64,000 nucleotides of DNA from Vibrio sp. Hep-1b-8. Its GTDB lineage: Bacteria > Pseudomonadota > Gammaproteobacteria > Enterobacterales > Vibrionaceae. The notes beneath the pieces are model-generated. The model ran no database searches. It was not told the DNA's origin and worked only from the letters and a program-made list of their open reading frames with translations. Where the stretch lies: the NCBI RefSeq assembly GCF_006124995.1, contig NZ_QEWN01000114.1, positions 1 through 64,000 on the forward strand. The letters are read 5' to 3'. Numbering within the stretch: the stretch's first letter is position 1; every line of letters starts with the position of its first letter. Made by a program: the position numbers and the translations under genes. Of this stretch, positions 11,541 to 20,730 are shown piece by piece.

Positions 11541-12917
11541 ATGAAAATCATCATTCTTGGTGCGGGTCAAGTTGGCGGCACGTTGGCAGAAAACCTTGTC
11601 GGTGAGAACAACGACATAACCATCGTCGATAGAGACTCAGATCGTCTGCGTGAGCTTCAAGACAAATACGATCTCCGTGTGGTTAATGGTCACGCAAGTC
11701 ACCCAGACGTACTGCGCGAAGCCGGTGCACAAGATGCTGATATGTTGGTTGCAGTAACCAACATGGATGAAACTAACATGGCCGCTTGTCAGGTGGCTTT
11801 TTCTCTGTTTAATACACCAAACCGTATCGCTCGTATTCGTTCACCAGAATACCTCGCTGAAAAAGAAGCACTATTCCAATCTGGCGCCGTACCCGTCGAT
11901 CATTTAATTGCACCTGAAGAACTCGTCACCAGTTACATTGAACGCTTGATCCAGTATCCAGGAGCTTTACAGGTTGTGAGCTTCACAGAACAGAAAGTCA
12001 GCCTGGTTGCGGTGAAAGCCTATTACGGAGGCCCATTAGTGGGTAACGCGCTGTCGGCATTGCGTGAACACATGCCGCATATCGATACTCGTGTAGCGGC
12101 GATTTTCCGTCAAGGTCGACCTATCAGACCTCAGGGTACAACCATTATCGAGGCTGATGATGAAGTGTTCTTTGTCGCCGCCAGCAATCATATCCGCTCA
12201 GTCATGAGTGAACTGCAACGTCTTGAAAAACCTTATCGTCGCATCATGATCGTCGGTGGGGGTAACATCGGTGCCAGCCTAGCGCGTCGTCTTGAGCAGT
12301 CCTACAGCGTCAAACTTATTGAACGAAGCTATCAGCGAGCTGAAACGCTGTCTGAAGAACTAGAGAACACCATTGTTTTCTGTGGCGATGCTGCCGACCA
12401 AGAGTTGCTAGCTGAAGAGAACATCGATCAGGTTGATGTATTTATTGCTCTAACCAACGAAGATGAAACCAACATTATGTCAGCCATGCTCGCCAAACGT
12501 ATGGGAGCAAAGAAGGTAATGGTGTTGATCCAACGCGGTGCCTATGTTGACCTTGTACAAGGCGGTGTTATCGACGTTGCGATCTCGCCACAGCAGGCCA
12601 CAATATCAGCACTGCTAACCCACGTGCGTCGAGCAGATATTGTCAACGTATCTTCACTACGTCGTGGAGCCGCTGAAGCAATCGAAGCAATCGCCCACGG
12701 CGATGAAACCACGTCCAAGGTGGTTGGCCGAGCGATTGGCGACATCAAACTACCACCGGGTACCACTATCGGCGCAATCGTCCGTGGTGAAGAGGTACTC
12801 ATTGCCCATGACCGTACGGTTATCGAACAGGATGATCACGTAGTGATGTTCCTCGTTGATAAGAAGTACGTACCAGACGTAGAAGCACTATTCCAGCCAA
12901 GTCCATTCTTCCTATAG
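11541..12917 (+). CDS. trkA: Trk system potassium uptake NAD-binding protein TrkA
   Basis: A 458-residue cytoplasmic regulatory subunit of the Trk potassium channel. It has two RCK units in tandem: a Rossmann NAD-binding domain with GAGQVGG at residues 7-13 and a second with VGGGNIG at about 237-243, each followed by an RCK_C domain. It gates TrkH in response to nucleotides. The start follows AACGAGAAAACGGT. trkH starts nine bases after the stop, so channel and gate are made together. Confidence 0.97.
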   Translation: MKIIILGAGQVGGTLAENLVGENNDITIVDRDSDRLRELQDKYDLRVVNGHASHPDVLREAGAQDADMLVAVTNMDETNMAACQVAFSLFNTPNRIARIRSPEYLAEKEALFQSGAVPVDHLIAPEELVTSYIERLIQYPGALQVVSFTEQKVSLVAVKAYYGGPLVGNALSALREHMPHIDTRVAAIFRQGRPIRPQGTTIIEADDEVFFVAASNHIRSVMSELQRLEKPYRRIMIVGGGNIGASLARRLEQSYSVKLIERSYQRAETLSEELENTIVFCGDAADQELLAEENIDQVDVFIALTNEDETNIMSAMLAKRMGAKKVMVLIQRGAYVDLVQGGVIDVAISPQQATISALLTHVRRADIVNVSSLRRGAAEAIEAIAHGDETTSKVVGRAIGDIKLPPGTTIGAIVRGEEVLIAHDRTVIEQDDHVVMFLVDKKYVPDVEALFQPSPFFL

Positions 12918-12926
12918 GCTCGGGTT

Positions 12927-14372
12927 ATGGTTAACTTTCGTCCCGTACTTTTTGTAATAGGGTTAGTACTTTCTAAACTAGCCCTATTTATGTACGTCCC
13001 CACCTTAGTCGCCTTCATCACTGGTACTTCGGGTTTTCTCGAATTTGGTCAAGCGGTTCTAATCACTCATCTGGCCGCTTTTATCTGTCTCAGTATTGGC
13101 CGAACCAAAGATTTTAAACTCAGTGTGCGCGATATGTTCCTTATCACCAGTCTGGTGTGGACCATAGCCAGCGCGTTTGCAGCTCTGCCGTTCGTATTTA
13201 TCAACCACATCAGTTTCACAGACGCTTACTTTGAAACCATGTCAGGCATCACTACTACTGGGTCTACGGTGCTAAGTGGGCTAGACAATATGGCGCCAAG
13301 TATCCTGCTGTGGCGTTCAATATTGCAGTGGCTGGGAGGCATTGGCTTTATCGTTATGGCCGTAGCTGTACTGCCGATGTTAAACGTCGGTGGTATGAAG
13401 CTGTTCCATACTGAATCGTCAGACTGGTCAGATAAAAGTAGTCCAAGAGCCAAAACGGTAGCGAAGAATATCGTCGCGGTTTATTTAGCATTAACCGGGC
13501 TGTGTATTGTCGGTTACCTGCTGACTGGCATGAATCTGTTTGAAGCGATAAACCACGCCTTTACCACGTTATCGACGGGTGGCTACTCCACTTCTGATGG
13601 TTCAATGAACCACTTCTCAAATGGCGCTCATTGGGTCGCGACCTTGTTTATGTTTTTAGGTGGACTGCCCTTCTTACTGTTCGTTGCCGTCATCAGAAAA
13701 CGTCGCTTGAATGAGCTGCTCAATGATGCTCAGGTGCGTGGATTCACTTATTTATTTCTTATAAGCAGTCTAATTATATCTGCCTGGTTGGTGATTCGAG
13801 ATGGCTACGCGGTGCTCGATGCCCTGCGAGTATCCATGTTTAACATCGTCTCCGTTGTCACTACCACCGGATTTGGTCTTGAAGATTTCACCGCTTGGGG
13901 AGCTCTGCCAACCACTCTATTTGCGTTCTTAATGATGGCAGGCGCCTGTTCCGGTTCTACCTCTGGCGGCATCAAAGTGTTCCGCTTTCAGATTGCTGTA
14001 ACCCTACTCAACAAGCAGATGATGAAACTAATTCACCCTTCTGGTGTATTTGTTCAACGCTACAATAACCGTCCGGTCAATGATGATATCGTGCGTTCAG
14101 TAGTGGCTTTCGGCTTAACTTTTTTTATCACTATTATCGCGATTGCTGGGGGACTGAGTGCCATGGGCCTTGACCCAATTACCAGTATTTCGGGCTCTAT
14201 TACTGCGGTTGCAAACGTTGGGCCTGGGATGGGTTCTATTATCGGACCAACTGGCAACTTTGCTCCCCTACCTGACGCTGCTAAATGGCTCCTCAGCCTA
14301 GGAATGTTAATGGGACGCTTAGAGATACTGACTCTACTGGTGCTTTTCTTCCCTGCCTTCTGGCGACGTTAA
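12927..14372 (+). CDS. trkH: Trk potassium channel subunit TrkH
   Basis: A 481-residue inner-membrane protein with about ten transmembrane segments and four pore-loop repeats, visible as SGITTTGSTV, TTLSTGGYST, SVVTTTGFGLED and AVANVGPGMGS near the selectivity filter. It forms the K+ pore gated by TrkA. The gene is directly downstream of trkA. The length agrees with E. coli TrkH (483). It ends nine bases before the DUF3157 reading frame. Confidence 0.97.
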   Translation: MVNFRPVLFVIGLVLSKLALFMYVPTLVAFITGTSGFLEFGQAVLITHLAAFICLSIGRTKDFKLSVRDMFLITSLVWTIASAFAALPFVFINHISFTDAYFETMSGITTTGSTVLSGLDNMAPSILLWRSILQWLGGIGFIVMAVAVLPMLNVGGMKLFHTESSDWSDKSSPRAKTVAKNIVAVYLALTGLCIVGYLLTGMNLFEAINHAFTTLSTGGYSTSDGSMNHFSNGAHWVATLFMFLGGLPFLLFVAVIRKRRLNELLNDAQVRGFTYLFLISSLIISAWLVIRDGYAVLDALRVSMFNIVSVVTTTGFGLEDFTAWGALPTTLFAFLMMAGACSGSTSGGIKVFRFQIAVTLLNKQMMKLIHPSGVFVQRYNNRPVNDDIVRSVVAFGLTFFITIIAIAGGLSAMGLDPITSISGSITAVANVGPGMGSIIGPTGNFAPLPDAAKWLLSLGMLMGRLEILTLLVLFFPAFWRR

Positions 14373-14381
14373 GGAATAAAT

Positions 14382-14932
14382 ATGAAAACGACGATTGGAC
14401 TTTCATGCTTGCTTGCGAGCACTATGATTTACGCGGCGCAGACAGTCACTCTTGCCGATGGGCGCCAAGTACAGCTGAATGATGATTTTACTTGGCAATA
14501 CATAGTTGAAGCGTCAACTGATACCCGTCTATCCCAGTAAAAACCGTCGCGGCTATTCCTGTGATTAACCGACAAGTGGGCAGCGTAATTCAACTTGGTA
14601 GCCAAAAACCAGTAATGCAGCTATCTGACTCTGGCGTTGATGTACTGCTTGGAGCTGCACAGTATCAATCTGATCAGTTGGTTATTGAGACCTCTTTGAC
14701 GAACCAAAGCACTCAGTCTGTCGTACTGGTTGAAGTAGAGGTAGAGTTATTAAACATGTCTGGAGAGGTTATCTATGAACAAACATTTGCGGTTTGGACT
14801 TCCATCAAGCGCCTTGCTGATACCTACCTAAGACCTCAACAGGCCATCGCAGGTAAAACAATCAAGATCCCTGTTGAACGCGCTGAGCAGTACCAAATCC
14901 ACGCAAAAATCATCAAAGTCGAAACCCGTTAA
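14382..14932 (+). pseudogene. DUF3157 family secreted protein, frameshifted
   Basis: The frame starts at 14382 after AAGGAATAAAT with a signal peptide (MKTTIGLSCLLASTMIYAAQ) and VTLADGRQVQLNDDFTWQY, then stops at about 14540. The rest (AAIPVINRQVGSVIQLGSQKP to KIIKVETR) continues in another frame from about 14525 to 14932. The two halves together look like one protein of about 180 residues of the Vibrio DUF3157 type. One lost base (or two gained) around 14505-14535 explains it. It may be a true pseudogene or a sequencing error. Function is unknown. Confidence 0.78.
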
Positions 14933-15582
14933 ACAGGGTCGACATAAAGATAAATCGCGAAAAAATGGCAAGCGCATCCTGCTAAAACAAAGCCATGCCA
15001 GATTGCATGATTGTAGGGGATGCGTTTAGCAACATAGAAGATCACACCCAACGAATAGATCACTCCACCAGCAGCAAGCAAAGTTAGCCCTCCAAGCGCT
15101 AAATGCATCGCTAATTGATAAATCACTATCAATGATAACCAACCCATGATCAGATACGTGGCAAGAGAAAGCCGTTTAAAGCGATAAACAAACGCCATCT
15201 TCATAATGATACCAAACAGAGCAATACTCCAAATCACCACCATCAAACTGATTGCTAAAGGTGTACGCAAACTCACCAGAAGAAACGGTGTATAGCTACC
15301 CGCTATAAGTAAGTAGATAGCACAATGGTCGAAGGTTTTCAGTGCACGTTTGGCTTTTTGGTACGGCACAGCATGATAAAGGGTGGAGGCTAAAAACAGC
15401 ACAATCATACTCGCACCATAAACACTCATACTAGTGATCGTCAGTGTATCGGCGTTGTGTTCTGTCGATTTGATCAGCAGCAGTACCAAGCCAACAATGC
15501 TCAGCACCATACCCAGAGCATGGGTTAGCGTATTGGCAAACTCTTCTTTAACGCTGTATGTAGCGGCTGGATTCGCAGACAT
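14929..15582 (-). CDS. trhA: PAQR/hemolysin III family membrane protein TrhA
   Basis: A 217-residue protein with seven predicted membrane segments, of the hemolysin III (PAQR) family, like E. coli YqfA/TrhA. The family motifs [13 protein letters not shown] near the N-terminus, STLYHAVP and [16 protein letters not shown] in the middle and [16 protein letters not shown] near the end carry the metal-binding His/Asp residues. E. coli TrhA is linked to membrane energetics; haemolysis is not established for these proteins. Its end overlaps that of the DUF3157 frame by four bases. Confidence 0.92.
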   Translation of the reverse strand: MSANPAATYSVKEEFANTLTHALGMVLSIVGLVLLLIKSTEHNADTLTITSMSVYGASMIVLFLASTLYHAVPYQKAKRALKTFDHCAIYLLIAGSYTPFLLVSLRTPLAISLMVVIWSIALFGIIMKMAFVYRFKRLSLATYLIMGWLSLIVIYQLAMHLALGGLTLLAAGGVIYSLGVIFYVAKRIPYNHAIWHGFVLAGCACHFFAIYLYVDPV

Positions 15583-15674
15583 TCGGCCCTACTCTTGAGT
15601 AACGATTGGAATAATTACTCAAGAGTATGGCATATTAAGCTTACGCTTGTAAGCTGAAAATGGTTGCTTTTTGG

Positions 15675-16472
15675 TTAAGAGTGGTTATCCAAATACTCGA
15701 TAACTTTCTGCCCCGCTTCTTGAGCTGATGTATGCAGCGGAATCGACATCTGACGCTTGAGATCACCGATACCCAGTAAGCTTGCGAGCATACCTTTGGC
15801 ACCTTCACGATGACGGTCAATTTCAAACCACATTTGTAACTCGTCATCGCTGCGATAGGCGACCACTTCTAACTCTCGCCAACGACCATGAAAAGGCCCA
15901 GTGGTAGGAACAAACTCAAATTCCTGTACAAATGGCATGGCAAAACCGTCTACAGCTTCACACTCCACCTGACGAATACGTAAGCCTTGTTCTTCCAGTG
16001 CTGTAAAAATACTATCGAGAAGAGGATCAGGTCGTACCGTCAGGATATCTTTATCGGTTGGATCTTTAGCCATTGCGATGTCTAGACCAGTTTCAAGCCA
16101 GACTTTGGAATCACCAATCGTGACTGGAGTATTCCAAGGTACATCCAGCTCTACTGCGAAATCGCGCGTTTCGCCAGGCTCAATGGTGAAAGCGTAAGGC
16201 AGTGACCACTCAGCTAATGCATAACTTGCCGGAACACGGCGCATGCGGCCAGCATTGGCTTTATCTTTATCGTGATTAGCTGGCACTTCTTTGATGTAGC
16301 GGCAATAAAGCTTGAGATCGATGTTATCTATCTCTTGAGCAGTCGAGCCACCATAAACATGAATGGTAATGTTGAGCTTTTGTCCCGGATACAACACTTC
16401 TTGCTGAAGAACAGAGTCGACTTTTGCAGAGCCAATACCAAACGTCGCCAGCGTTTTCTTAAACAACGACAT
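15675..16472 (-). CDS. SpoOM (Spo0M) family protein
   Basis: A 265-residue cytoplasmic protein related to Bacillus Spo0M, which has an arrestin-like fold. The N-terminus (MSLFKKTLATFGIGSAKVDSVL) and the TIHVYGGSTAQEIDNIDLKL region are typical. The C-terminal part contains WRELEVVAYR and MWFEIDR. Vibrio do not form spores, so its role here is unknown. Start at 16472 has a full AAGGAGGTG site; seven upstream codons to 16493 are rejected. It is a single-gene unit with a 290-base upstream gap. Confidence 0.88.
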   Translation of the reverse strand: MSLFKKTLATFGIGSAKVDSVLQQEVLYPGQKLNITIHVYGGSTAQEIDNIDLKLYCRYIKEVPANHDKDKANAGRMRRVPASYALAEWSLPYAFTIEPGETRDFAVELDVPWNTPVTIGDSKVWLETGLDIAMAKDPTDKDILTVRPDPLLDSIFTALEEQGLRIRQVECEAVDGFAMPFVQEFEFVPTTGPFHGRWRELEVVAYRSDDELQMWFEIDRHREGAKGMLASLLGIGDLKRQMSIPLHTSAQEAGQKVIEYLDNHS

Positions 16473-16619
16473 ACACACCTCCTTGGCACACACGAGACCA
16501 TTAAATTGTTTTCATACTAATCTGCTTTGCTGTCTCACTGCTAGTGACTTGTTCACATAATTGTAGCAACCACACATCGATTAGATATCGACCAATCTGA
16601 CTGATAATGCTAATCTATT

Positions 16620-16643
16620 TATTGATATGCGTGCATATCAATA
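16620..16643. repeat. 24-bp near-perfect palindrome
   Basis: TATTGATATGC and GCATATCAATA are exact 11-base arms around GT. It lies 123 bases upstream of the small ORF at 16766 and 147 bases upstream of the Spo0M-type gene. It has no T-tract, so an operator is more likely than a terminator. I do not recognise the regulator. Confidence 0.7.
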
Positions 16644-16765
16644 TTCCTGATTGATTATTTGGATTGGCGTAAGCCAGAAGAGCCAAACTTCAGCAATGGA
16701 GCTCAACTCATAGTTAATCAGGCCATTACATTGGCAATGGATATGCCTGACAGTTAGGTAAATTA

Positions 16766-16933
16766 ATGCGCCCAACAACAGTCAGGTTCTCGCACACAAA
16801 CACAAGTGCGATGCGCCGTCGTAGCGGTTTTGCGACCGCTCCAATGGCAAAACAAGTCGCTACTACCATGACTTTAGTTGAAAAAACAGCCTTGATGGCT
16901 GCCGCTTCTCCTAAAGTGGTTAAAGCAGCTTAA
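16766..16933 (+). CDS. small basic protein of unknown function, 55 residues
   Basis: An ATG-started frame after TTAGGTAAATTA, encoding 55 residues, rich in Ala, Thr, Arg and Lys (starts MRPTTVRFSHTNTSAMRRRS, ends SPKVVKAA). It has no signal peptide, Cys or membrane segment; an arginine patch at about residues 17-19 could touch nucleic acid. A clean terminator begins three bases after its stop, which supports a short dedicated transcript. It might instead be an unnoticed small RNA. I do not recognise a family. Confidence 0.6.
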   Translation: MRPTTVRFSHTNTSAMRRRSGFATAPMAKQVATTMTLVEKTALMAAASPKVVKAA

Positions 16934-16935
16934 TT

Positions 16936-16966
16936 AAAAAGCGCAGTCTAGGCTGCGCTTTTTTCT
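16936..16966 (+). terminator. terminator after the 55-residue ORF
   Basis: AAGCGCAG and CTGCGCTT pair around TCTAGG and are followed by T6. It is a strong intrinsic terminator immediately after the small ORF. Confidence 0.88.
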
Positions 16967-17031
16967 TACCTTCTCCGCACCTATTTGTTACCTTTAGCGA
17001 CAAATCATTATAAGTTGTGTGGAGAAAGCCA

Positions 17032-17298
17032 ATGAAATGCCATCGAATTGAAGAGCTGCTCGAACTGCTCGAACCTGAGTGGCAAAAAGATCAGGAAATG
17101 AACTTGCTGCAGTTTATCGTCCAACTAGCGCAAGAAGCGGGTTACCACGGGAAACTTGAAGAGTTGACCGATGACGTACTGATCTACCACCTAAAAATGC
17201 GCAACAGCAGCAAAGATGAAATGATCCCTGGTCTGAAAAAAGACCAAGAAGATGATTTTAAAACGGCGATTTTACGCGCTCGTGGAATCATCGACTAA
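17032..17298 (+). CDS. yihD: YihD family protein (DUF1040)
   Basis: An 88-residue soluble acidic protein matching E. coli YihD along its length ([18 protein letters not shown], then [13 protein letters not shown] and [13 protein letters not shown]). Function is unknown. I use ATG 17032 behind GGAGAAAG; an earlier codon at 17017 adds five unconserved residues. In E. coli it lies near srkA-dsbA; here ccoG and the decayed element come between. A terminator follows after 16 bases. Confidence 0.92.
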   Translation: MKCHRIEELLELLEPEWQKDQEMNLLQFIVQLAQEAGYHGKLEELTDDVLIYHLKMRNSSKDEMIPGLKKDQEDDFKTAILRARGIID

Positions 17299-17314
17299 AA
17301 AAGATCTCTCCCAA

Positions 17315-17338
17315 AGGCGACCAGTGGTCGCTTTTTTT
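17315..17338 (+). terminator. terminator after yihD
   Basis: GCGACC and GGTCGC pair around AGT, followed by T7. Confidence 0.88.
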
Positions 17339-17551
17339 ATACGCATACTGCCCTTAAAACCCAAACTGTTAGGCGATTTATTTATAAAACTGTAATGATT
17401 TTTGTTGTTAAAGGTTGATAGTGTTAAAGAAATAATAATGTTATAGCGTATATAATCGCCGAACATAAGAGATTACTAAAATAATAGTCAGCAATGTCTA
17501 CTGAGCGAGAACATAAGAAATCTCGCCAATTAGCCTAAAGAAGGAAGCGTA

Positions 17552-18970
17552 ATGAGTCAGGATAAAATCGATATCAAAGATGTGACTCCCAAGGCCTTTA
17601 ACCCTAAGACTCATAAAACTAAGGGGGACAGGTTTAACCCAAGCAACCGAATCTATGTTCGCGAAAGTAAAGGTACCTTTCAAAAATTACGCCGCTATGG
17701 TGGTTGGTTCCTACTGCTATTTTTCGCACTCATTCCTTGGCTCTCTTACGGAGACCGACAAGCCATCTTGTTAGACATTGGCCATCAGCAGTTTAACTTT
17801 TTCGGTACAACCCTTTACCCCCAAGACCTCACACTACTTGCACTGCTGTTTATGATCGCCGCATTTGGCCTATTTTTCCTCACGACCTTCTTAGGCCGTG
17901 TATGGTGTGGCTACCTCTGCCCACAAACCGTCTGGACCTTTATGTACATATGGTTTGAAGAAAAGCTCGAAGGCAGTGCTAATAAACGTCGCAAACAAGA
18001 CTCTGGCAAGCTCACAGCCAATCTTGCAATGCGCAAAACAGCAAAACATCTCGCTTGGTGGGCGATTGCGCTGGCCACAGGCTTTACTTTTACCGGTTAC
18101 TTTGTGCCAATCAAAGAACTCGTCGTCGGCTTTTTCACCTTTAACGCTGAGTTCTGGCCAGTATTCTGGGTGTTATTCTTTGCAATTTGTACCTATGCCA
18201 ACGCAGGTTGGATGCGTTCAATTATGTGTATTCACATGTGCCCATACGCTCGTTTCCAGTCAGCTATGTTCGACAAAGATACCTTTATCGTCGGTTATGA
18301 CACTAAACGTGGAGAAACACGTGGTCCTCGTTCGCGCAAAGCCGATCCAAAAGCACTAGGCTTGGGTGATTGTATTGATTGTGACCTGTGTGTGCAGGTC
18401 TGCCCTACAGGTATCGATATTCGTGATGGTCTACAGTACGAATGTATCAACTGTGGTGCCTGTATTGATGCGTGTGACAACACGATGGAACGAATGGGCT
18501 ATGACAAAGGATTGATCAGCTACACGACCGAACATCGTTTATCAGGCAAGCACACCAAGGTCGCTCGCCCTAAACTGATCGGTTATGGAGCCGTTCTACT
18601 CGTTATGATTGGTCTATTTTTTGTTCAAGTCGCTAGCGTCGATCCTGCGGGTCTAAGCGTACTTCGCGATCGTAACCAGTTATTCAGAGTGAATGGGCTA
18701 GGTGAAGTAGAAAACACATACACTCTAAAGATCATCAATAAAACTCAGCAACAGCAAGAGTATCAGCTCAATGTTGAAGGACTGAGTGATGTCTCTTGGT
18801 ATGGAAAACAGACAGTACAGGTAGCTCCTGGTGAGGTACTTAACCTTCCGATGAGCCTAGGTGTTAACCCTGACAAACTCAGCTCTCCTGTTTCAACAAT
18901 TCAGTTTATACTGTCGGACAGCGAAGACTTCACTATTGCCGTAGAAAGTCGCTTCATTAAGAAGCTCTAG
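17552..18970 (+). CDS. ccoG: cytochrome c oxidase accessory protein CcoG
   Basis: A 472-residue membrane iron-sulphur protein (RdxA/FixG/CcoG) needed for copper handling during cbb3 oxidase assembly. It has about five membrane segments, a CGYLCPQTVW motif near residue 117, then two 4Fe-4S clusters (CIDCDLCVQVCPTG and CINCGACIDACD, about 274-310). The C-terminal periplasmic domain is Ig-like (about 370-472). Start after AAGGAAGCGTA. It stands alone, not with ccoNOPQ. Its terminator hairpin is the site of an integrated element. Confidence 0.96.
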   Translation: MSQDKIDIKDVTPKAFNPKTHKTKGDRFNPSNRIYVRESKGTFQKLRRYGGWFLLLFFALIPWLSYGDRQAILLDIGHQQFNFFGTTLYPQDLTLLALLFMIAAFGLFFLTTFLGRVWCGYLCPQTVWTFMYIWFEEKLEGSANKRRKQDSGKLTANLAMRKTAKHLAWWAIALATGFTFTGYFVPIKELVVGFFTFNAEFWPVFWVLFFAICTYANAGWMRSIMCIHMCPYARFQSAMFDKDTFIVGYDTKRGETRGPRSRKADPKALGLGDCIDCDLCVQVCPTGIDIRDGLQYECINCGACIDACDNTMERMGYDKGLISYTTEHRLSGKHTKVARPKLIGYGAVLLVMIGLFFVQVASVDPAGLSVLRDRNQLFRVNGLGEVENTYTLKIINKTQQQQEYQLNVEGLSDVSWYGKQTVQVAPGEVLNLPMSLGVNPDKLSSPVSTIQFILSDSEDFTIAVESRFIKKL

Positions 18971-18992
18971 ACTGTCTACTCACCCAATGGAA

Positions 18993-19020
18993 AGAGGCTC
19001 AGCAATGAGCCTCTGTTTTC
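18993..19020 (+). terminator. ccoG terminator, also left junction of integrated element
   Basis: AGAGGCTCA and TGAGCCTCT form a 9-bp stem with loop GCAA, followed by GTTTTC. The right half, 18997-19014, is repeated exactly at 20996-21013. The T-tract here is interrupted by G, whereas the right copy runs into TTTATTTT, so insertion may have split the original terminator from its T-tract. Confidence 0.82.
18997..19014 (+). repeat. left attachment-site repeat (18 bp)
   Basis: GCTCAGCAATGAGCCTCT, identical to 20996-21013. The two copies bracket 2 kb that holds an integrase 3' remnant, as expected for attL/attR core duplication by a tyrosine recombinase. Flanking bases differ on both sides, so the repeat is exactly 18 bp. 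Confidence 0.8.
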
Positions 19021-19196
19021 ACCCTAAATTACTGACAATAAAGAAAAAATAAAGAACACCGACCACATAGTGACCACATCTATACAATAACCTCACTATC
19101 AAGTACGGCTGCTTATTTGCTAGCCATGCGGTTGCTGTTCAGAAAACAACCTCCTCAACTGCAATCAACCACTCATCCCAAGGTAAACTATCCCCT

Positions 19197-19226
19197 TTTA
19201 AAAAGCCCGCTGTGGCGGGCTTTTTA
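19197..19226. terminator. terminator inside left end of the element
   Basis: AAGCCCGC and GCGGGCTT pair around TGTG (roughly), with A/T runs on both sides. It can end transcripts from either side. The surrounding 19021-19330 has no gene; GACCACA occurs twice (about 19059 and 19070) and again near 20886, perhaps recombinase arm sites. Confidence 0.8.
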
Positions 19227-19330
19227 TAATGTACTCTAACTCGTAGCTACTTGGACAAAAGCTTTTCATACCTGATGCTTTATAGTTATGTAGTCGGATT
19301 AGAAAAAGTATGTTGATACTTTGAACGGTG

Positions 19331-19819
19331 TTATGTTCGTTTTGGCAGATCTTGTCTTGCTGCCTCGATTAACTTAGGCAAGTGCTCTTCAGCAATGTCG
19401 CGAATTCTTACTGCATGTCTAAACAAGTGATCTGAGTGGGGATTATCAAAGGATTGTTGAGCGGCTTCATGTGCATTAAAATTTTCTGTTCGTAAGGAGC
19501 TATTTACAGACTCTAGAAGTTTATAAAATTCATCGTTCATTACCAACCTGCCTGAGACTGTTAATTTTTGGATATCTCTCATGGACTCATCGAAATTAGA
19601 GTCTGGGCGACTAGTATACTCACAACAATGTTCAGAGCGAACTTGCTCAGCCCAATACGAAATATCTTCCAGAGCTATAATTACTCTACTGTAGAGTTCC
19701 CTTTTCTCATCCCAAATTTTTTCTTTCTTAGACCGAGACAACGTGAAGTGAGCGCCGAATGCTGCACCAAGAAAGCTAGTGACGATTAGTACTACATATT
19801 TAATTAGTTCGGTATACAT
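19331..19819 (-). CDS. hypothetical membrane-anchored protein, 162 residues
   Basis: ATG 19819 follows GAGGATGGA. One N-terminal transmembrane segment (about residues 6-26, IKYVVLIVTSFLGAAFGAHF) is followed by a charged helical cytoplasmic part with RSKKEKIWDEKRELYSRVI and a His-rich C-terminal stretch (HSDHLFRHAVRIRDIAEEHL). I recognise no family. It lies inside the element bounded by 18-bp repeats, and its AT-rich codon use differs from the flanking genes, so it is probably acquired cargo. A role in phage or plasmid interaction is only a guess. Confidence 0.75.
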   Translation of the reverse strand: MYTELIKYVVLIVTSFLGAAFGAHFTLSRSKKEKIWDEKRELYSRVIIALEDISYWAEQVRSEHCCEYTSRPDSNFDESMRDIQKLTVSGRLVMNDEFYKLLESVNSSLRTENFNAHEAAQQSFDNPHSDHLFRHAVRIRDIAEEHLPKLIEAARQDLPKRT

Positions 19820-19850
19820 TCCATCCTCTGAACACTTAGCCTTATTAAGC

Positions 19851-20201
19851 CTACAGCTCTAGTGTTCCAATGGTGTGCTCTAAATTGGAACAAACTGTAT
19901 CTGACGTTGAGCTGAATTTTTGTTTGTACTTTTTATATGCGCTAATTCGATTATCGCTAGCCAATTTTGAATCTTCCATTGAACTAAACAACGATACTGC
20001 TTTCTCTGATAGTTGACGATTAAACTGATGCATAACTTTAGCTTTCGTATTGTTACTCGAATCTTCGTAATAGTGCTGACAATATTCAGCCATCCCTGCC
20101 AATCGAGACAATGCAACAATTTCATTTTGCTGCTCCCCTGCTATTGCAGAAAATTGAATAAATATCGAGGATAGGACAACAAACTTGATTGTATTCAGCA
20201 T
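19851..20201 (-). CDS. hypothetical secreted protein, 116 residues
   Basis: ATG 20201 follows AGGAATTTTGAA. A signal peptide of about 21 residues (MLNTIKFVVLSSIFIQFSAIAG) gives a mature protein of about 95 residues with two Cys (CQHYYEDSS, VCSNLEH) that could form a disulphide. The body is helical and charged. It is upstream of the 162-residue gene on the same strand with a 31-base gap, so both may share a transcript. No known family is recognised. Confidence 0.72.
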   Translation of the reverse strand: MLNTIKFVVLSSIFIQFSAIAGEQQNEIVALSRLAGMAEYCQHYYEDSSNNTKAKVMHQFNRQLSEKAVSLFSSMEDSKLASDNRISAYKKYKQKFSSTSDTVCSNLEHTIGTLEL

Positions 20202-20422
20202 TTCAAAATTCCTATGGTAAGCCCAACACTACTTAGGCGACTAACGTTTGCCTTTCATGTTCACATGATGTCGTCTTTCATGTATTCATTCAATTTTTAA
20301 TCAATAGGTTAATGGCCATATTGTGATCTTAGAATGCTGCGTGACGTTTAATTTCACTATCTTCTAAATCCGGATAACTTTTGGTAGGAAAACTAGCCTT
20401 TAAGCCTTTTTACGTGCTGCCA

Positions 20423-20533
20423 TTACGCTGATCCTTTCGTTTCTAAAATCGTGACTCGAGTGTGAAGCTTAAATAGCCCCACCAAAATTAAAATTGTGTT
20501 GCCGTCTAAGCCCAGTGCTTGTATTACTTCCAT
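20423..20533 (-). CDS. small phage-like membrane peptide, 36 residues
   Basis: ATG at 20533 shares its first base with the TGA of the upstream frame (TGATG), and its own TAA shares a base with the next ATG (TAATG, 20421-20425). It encodes 36 residues with one hydrophobic stretch (NTILILVGLFKL). The next overlapping frame is only MAARKKA (20400-20423), so that partner is probably truncated. Overlaps of this sort are typical of compact phage genomes. Function is unknown. Confidence 0.55.
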   Translation of the reverse strand: MEVIQALGLDGNTILILVGLFKLHTRVTILETKGSA

Positions 20534-20721
20534 CAAAACCCTCGCTTAACTAATAGGCGATAAACCAAAGATTTAAAGCCGAGTGTGTAGATGATGGACG
20601 CCGCCACCACATACTGAAACCAGACGGGCATACTCGCTAAGCTCTTCACCCCTGCAACGGCATAAGGCTGCAAAGCAGGGATAAAGCACGACCACACCAC
20701 CGCCCAGATAGAGATAATCAC
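20533..20721 (-). CDS. small phage-like membrane protein, at least 62 residues
   Basis: Two hydrophobic segments (about residues 2-20 and 34-54) and a basic C-terminus (YRLLVKRGF) suggest a two-pass membrane protein such as a phage holin or virion-assembly protein; I cannot name the family. GTG 20721 is the first standard start. The frame stays open upstream (AITLKQDDF) to about 20752, where the integrase remnant lies on the other strand, so the true N-terminus may be lost. It overlaps the 36-residue frame by one base. Confidence 0.55.
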   Translation of the reverse strand: MIISIWAVVWSCFIPALQPYAVAGVKSLASMPVWFQYVVAASIIYTLGFKSLVYRLLVKRGF

Positions 20722-20730
20722 AAAGTCATC

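Noticed and set aside
17881..18359. 153-residue frame inside ccoG in another frame
   Set aside because: Fully covered by ccoG, whose iron-sulphur motifs are unmistakable.
18971..19330. tRNA gene at the element's integration site
   Set aside because: Looked for a tRNA as the usual integration target; no cloverleaf is present. The site is the ccoG terminator.
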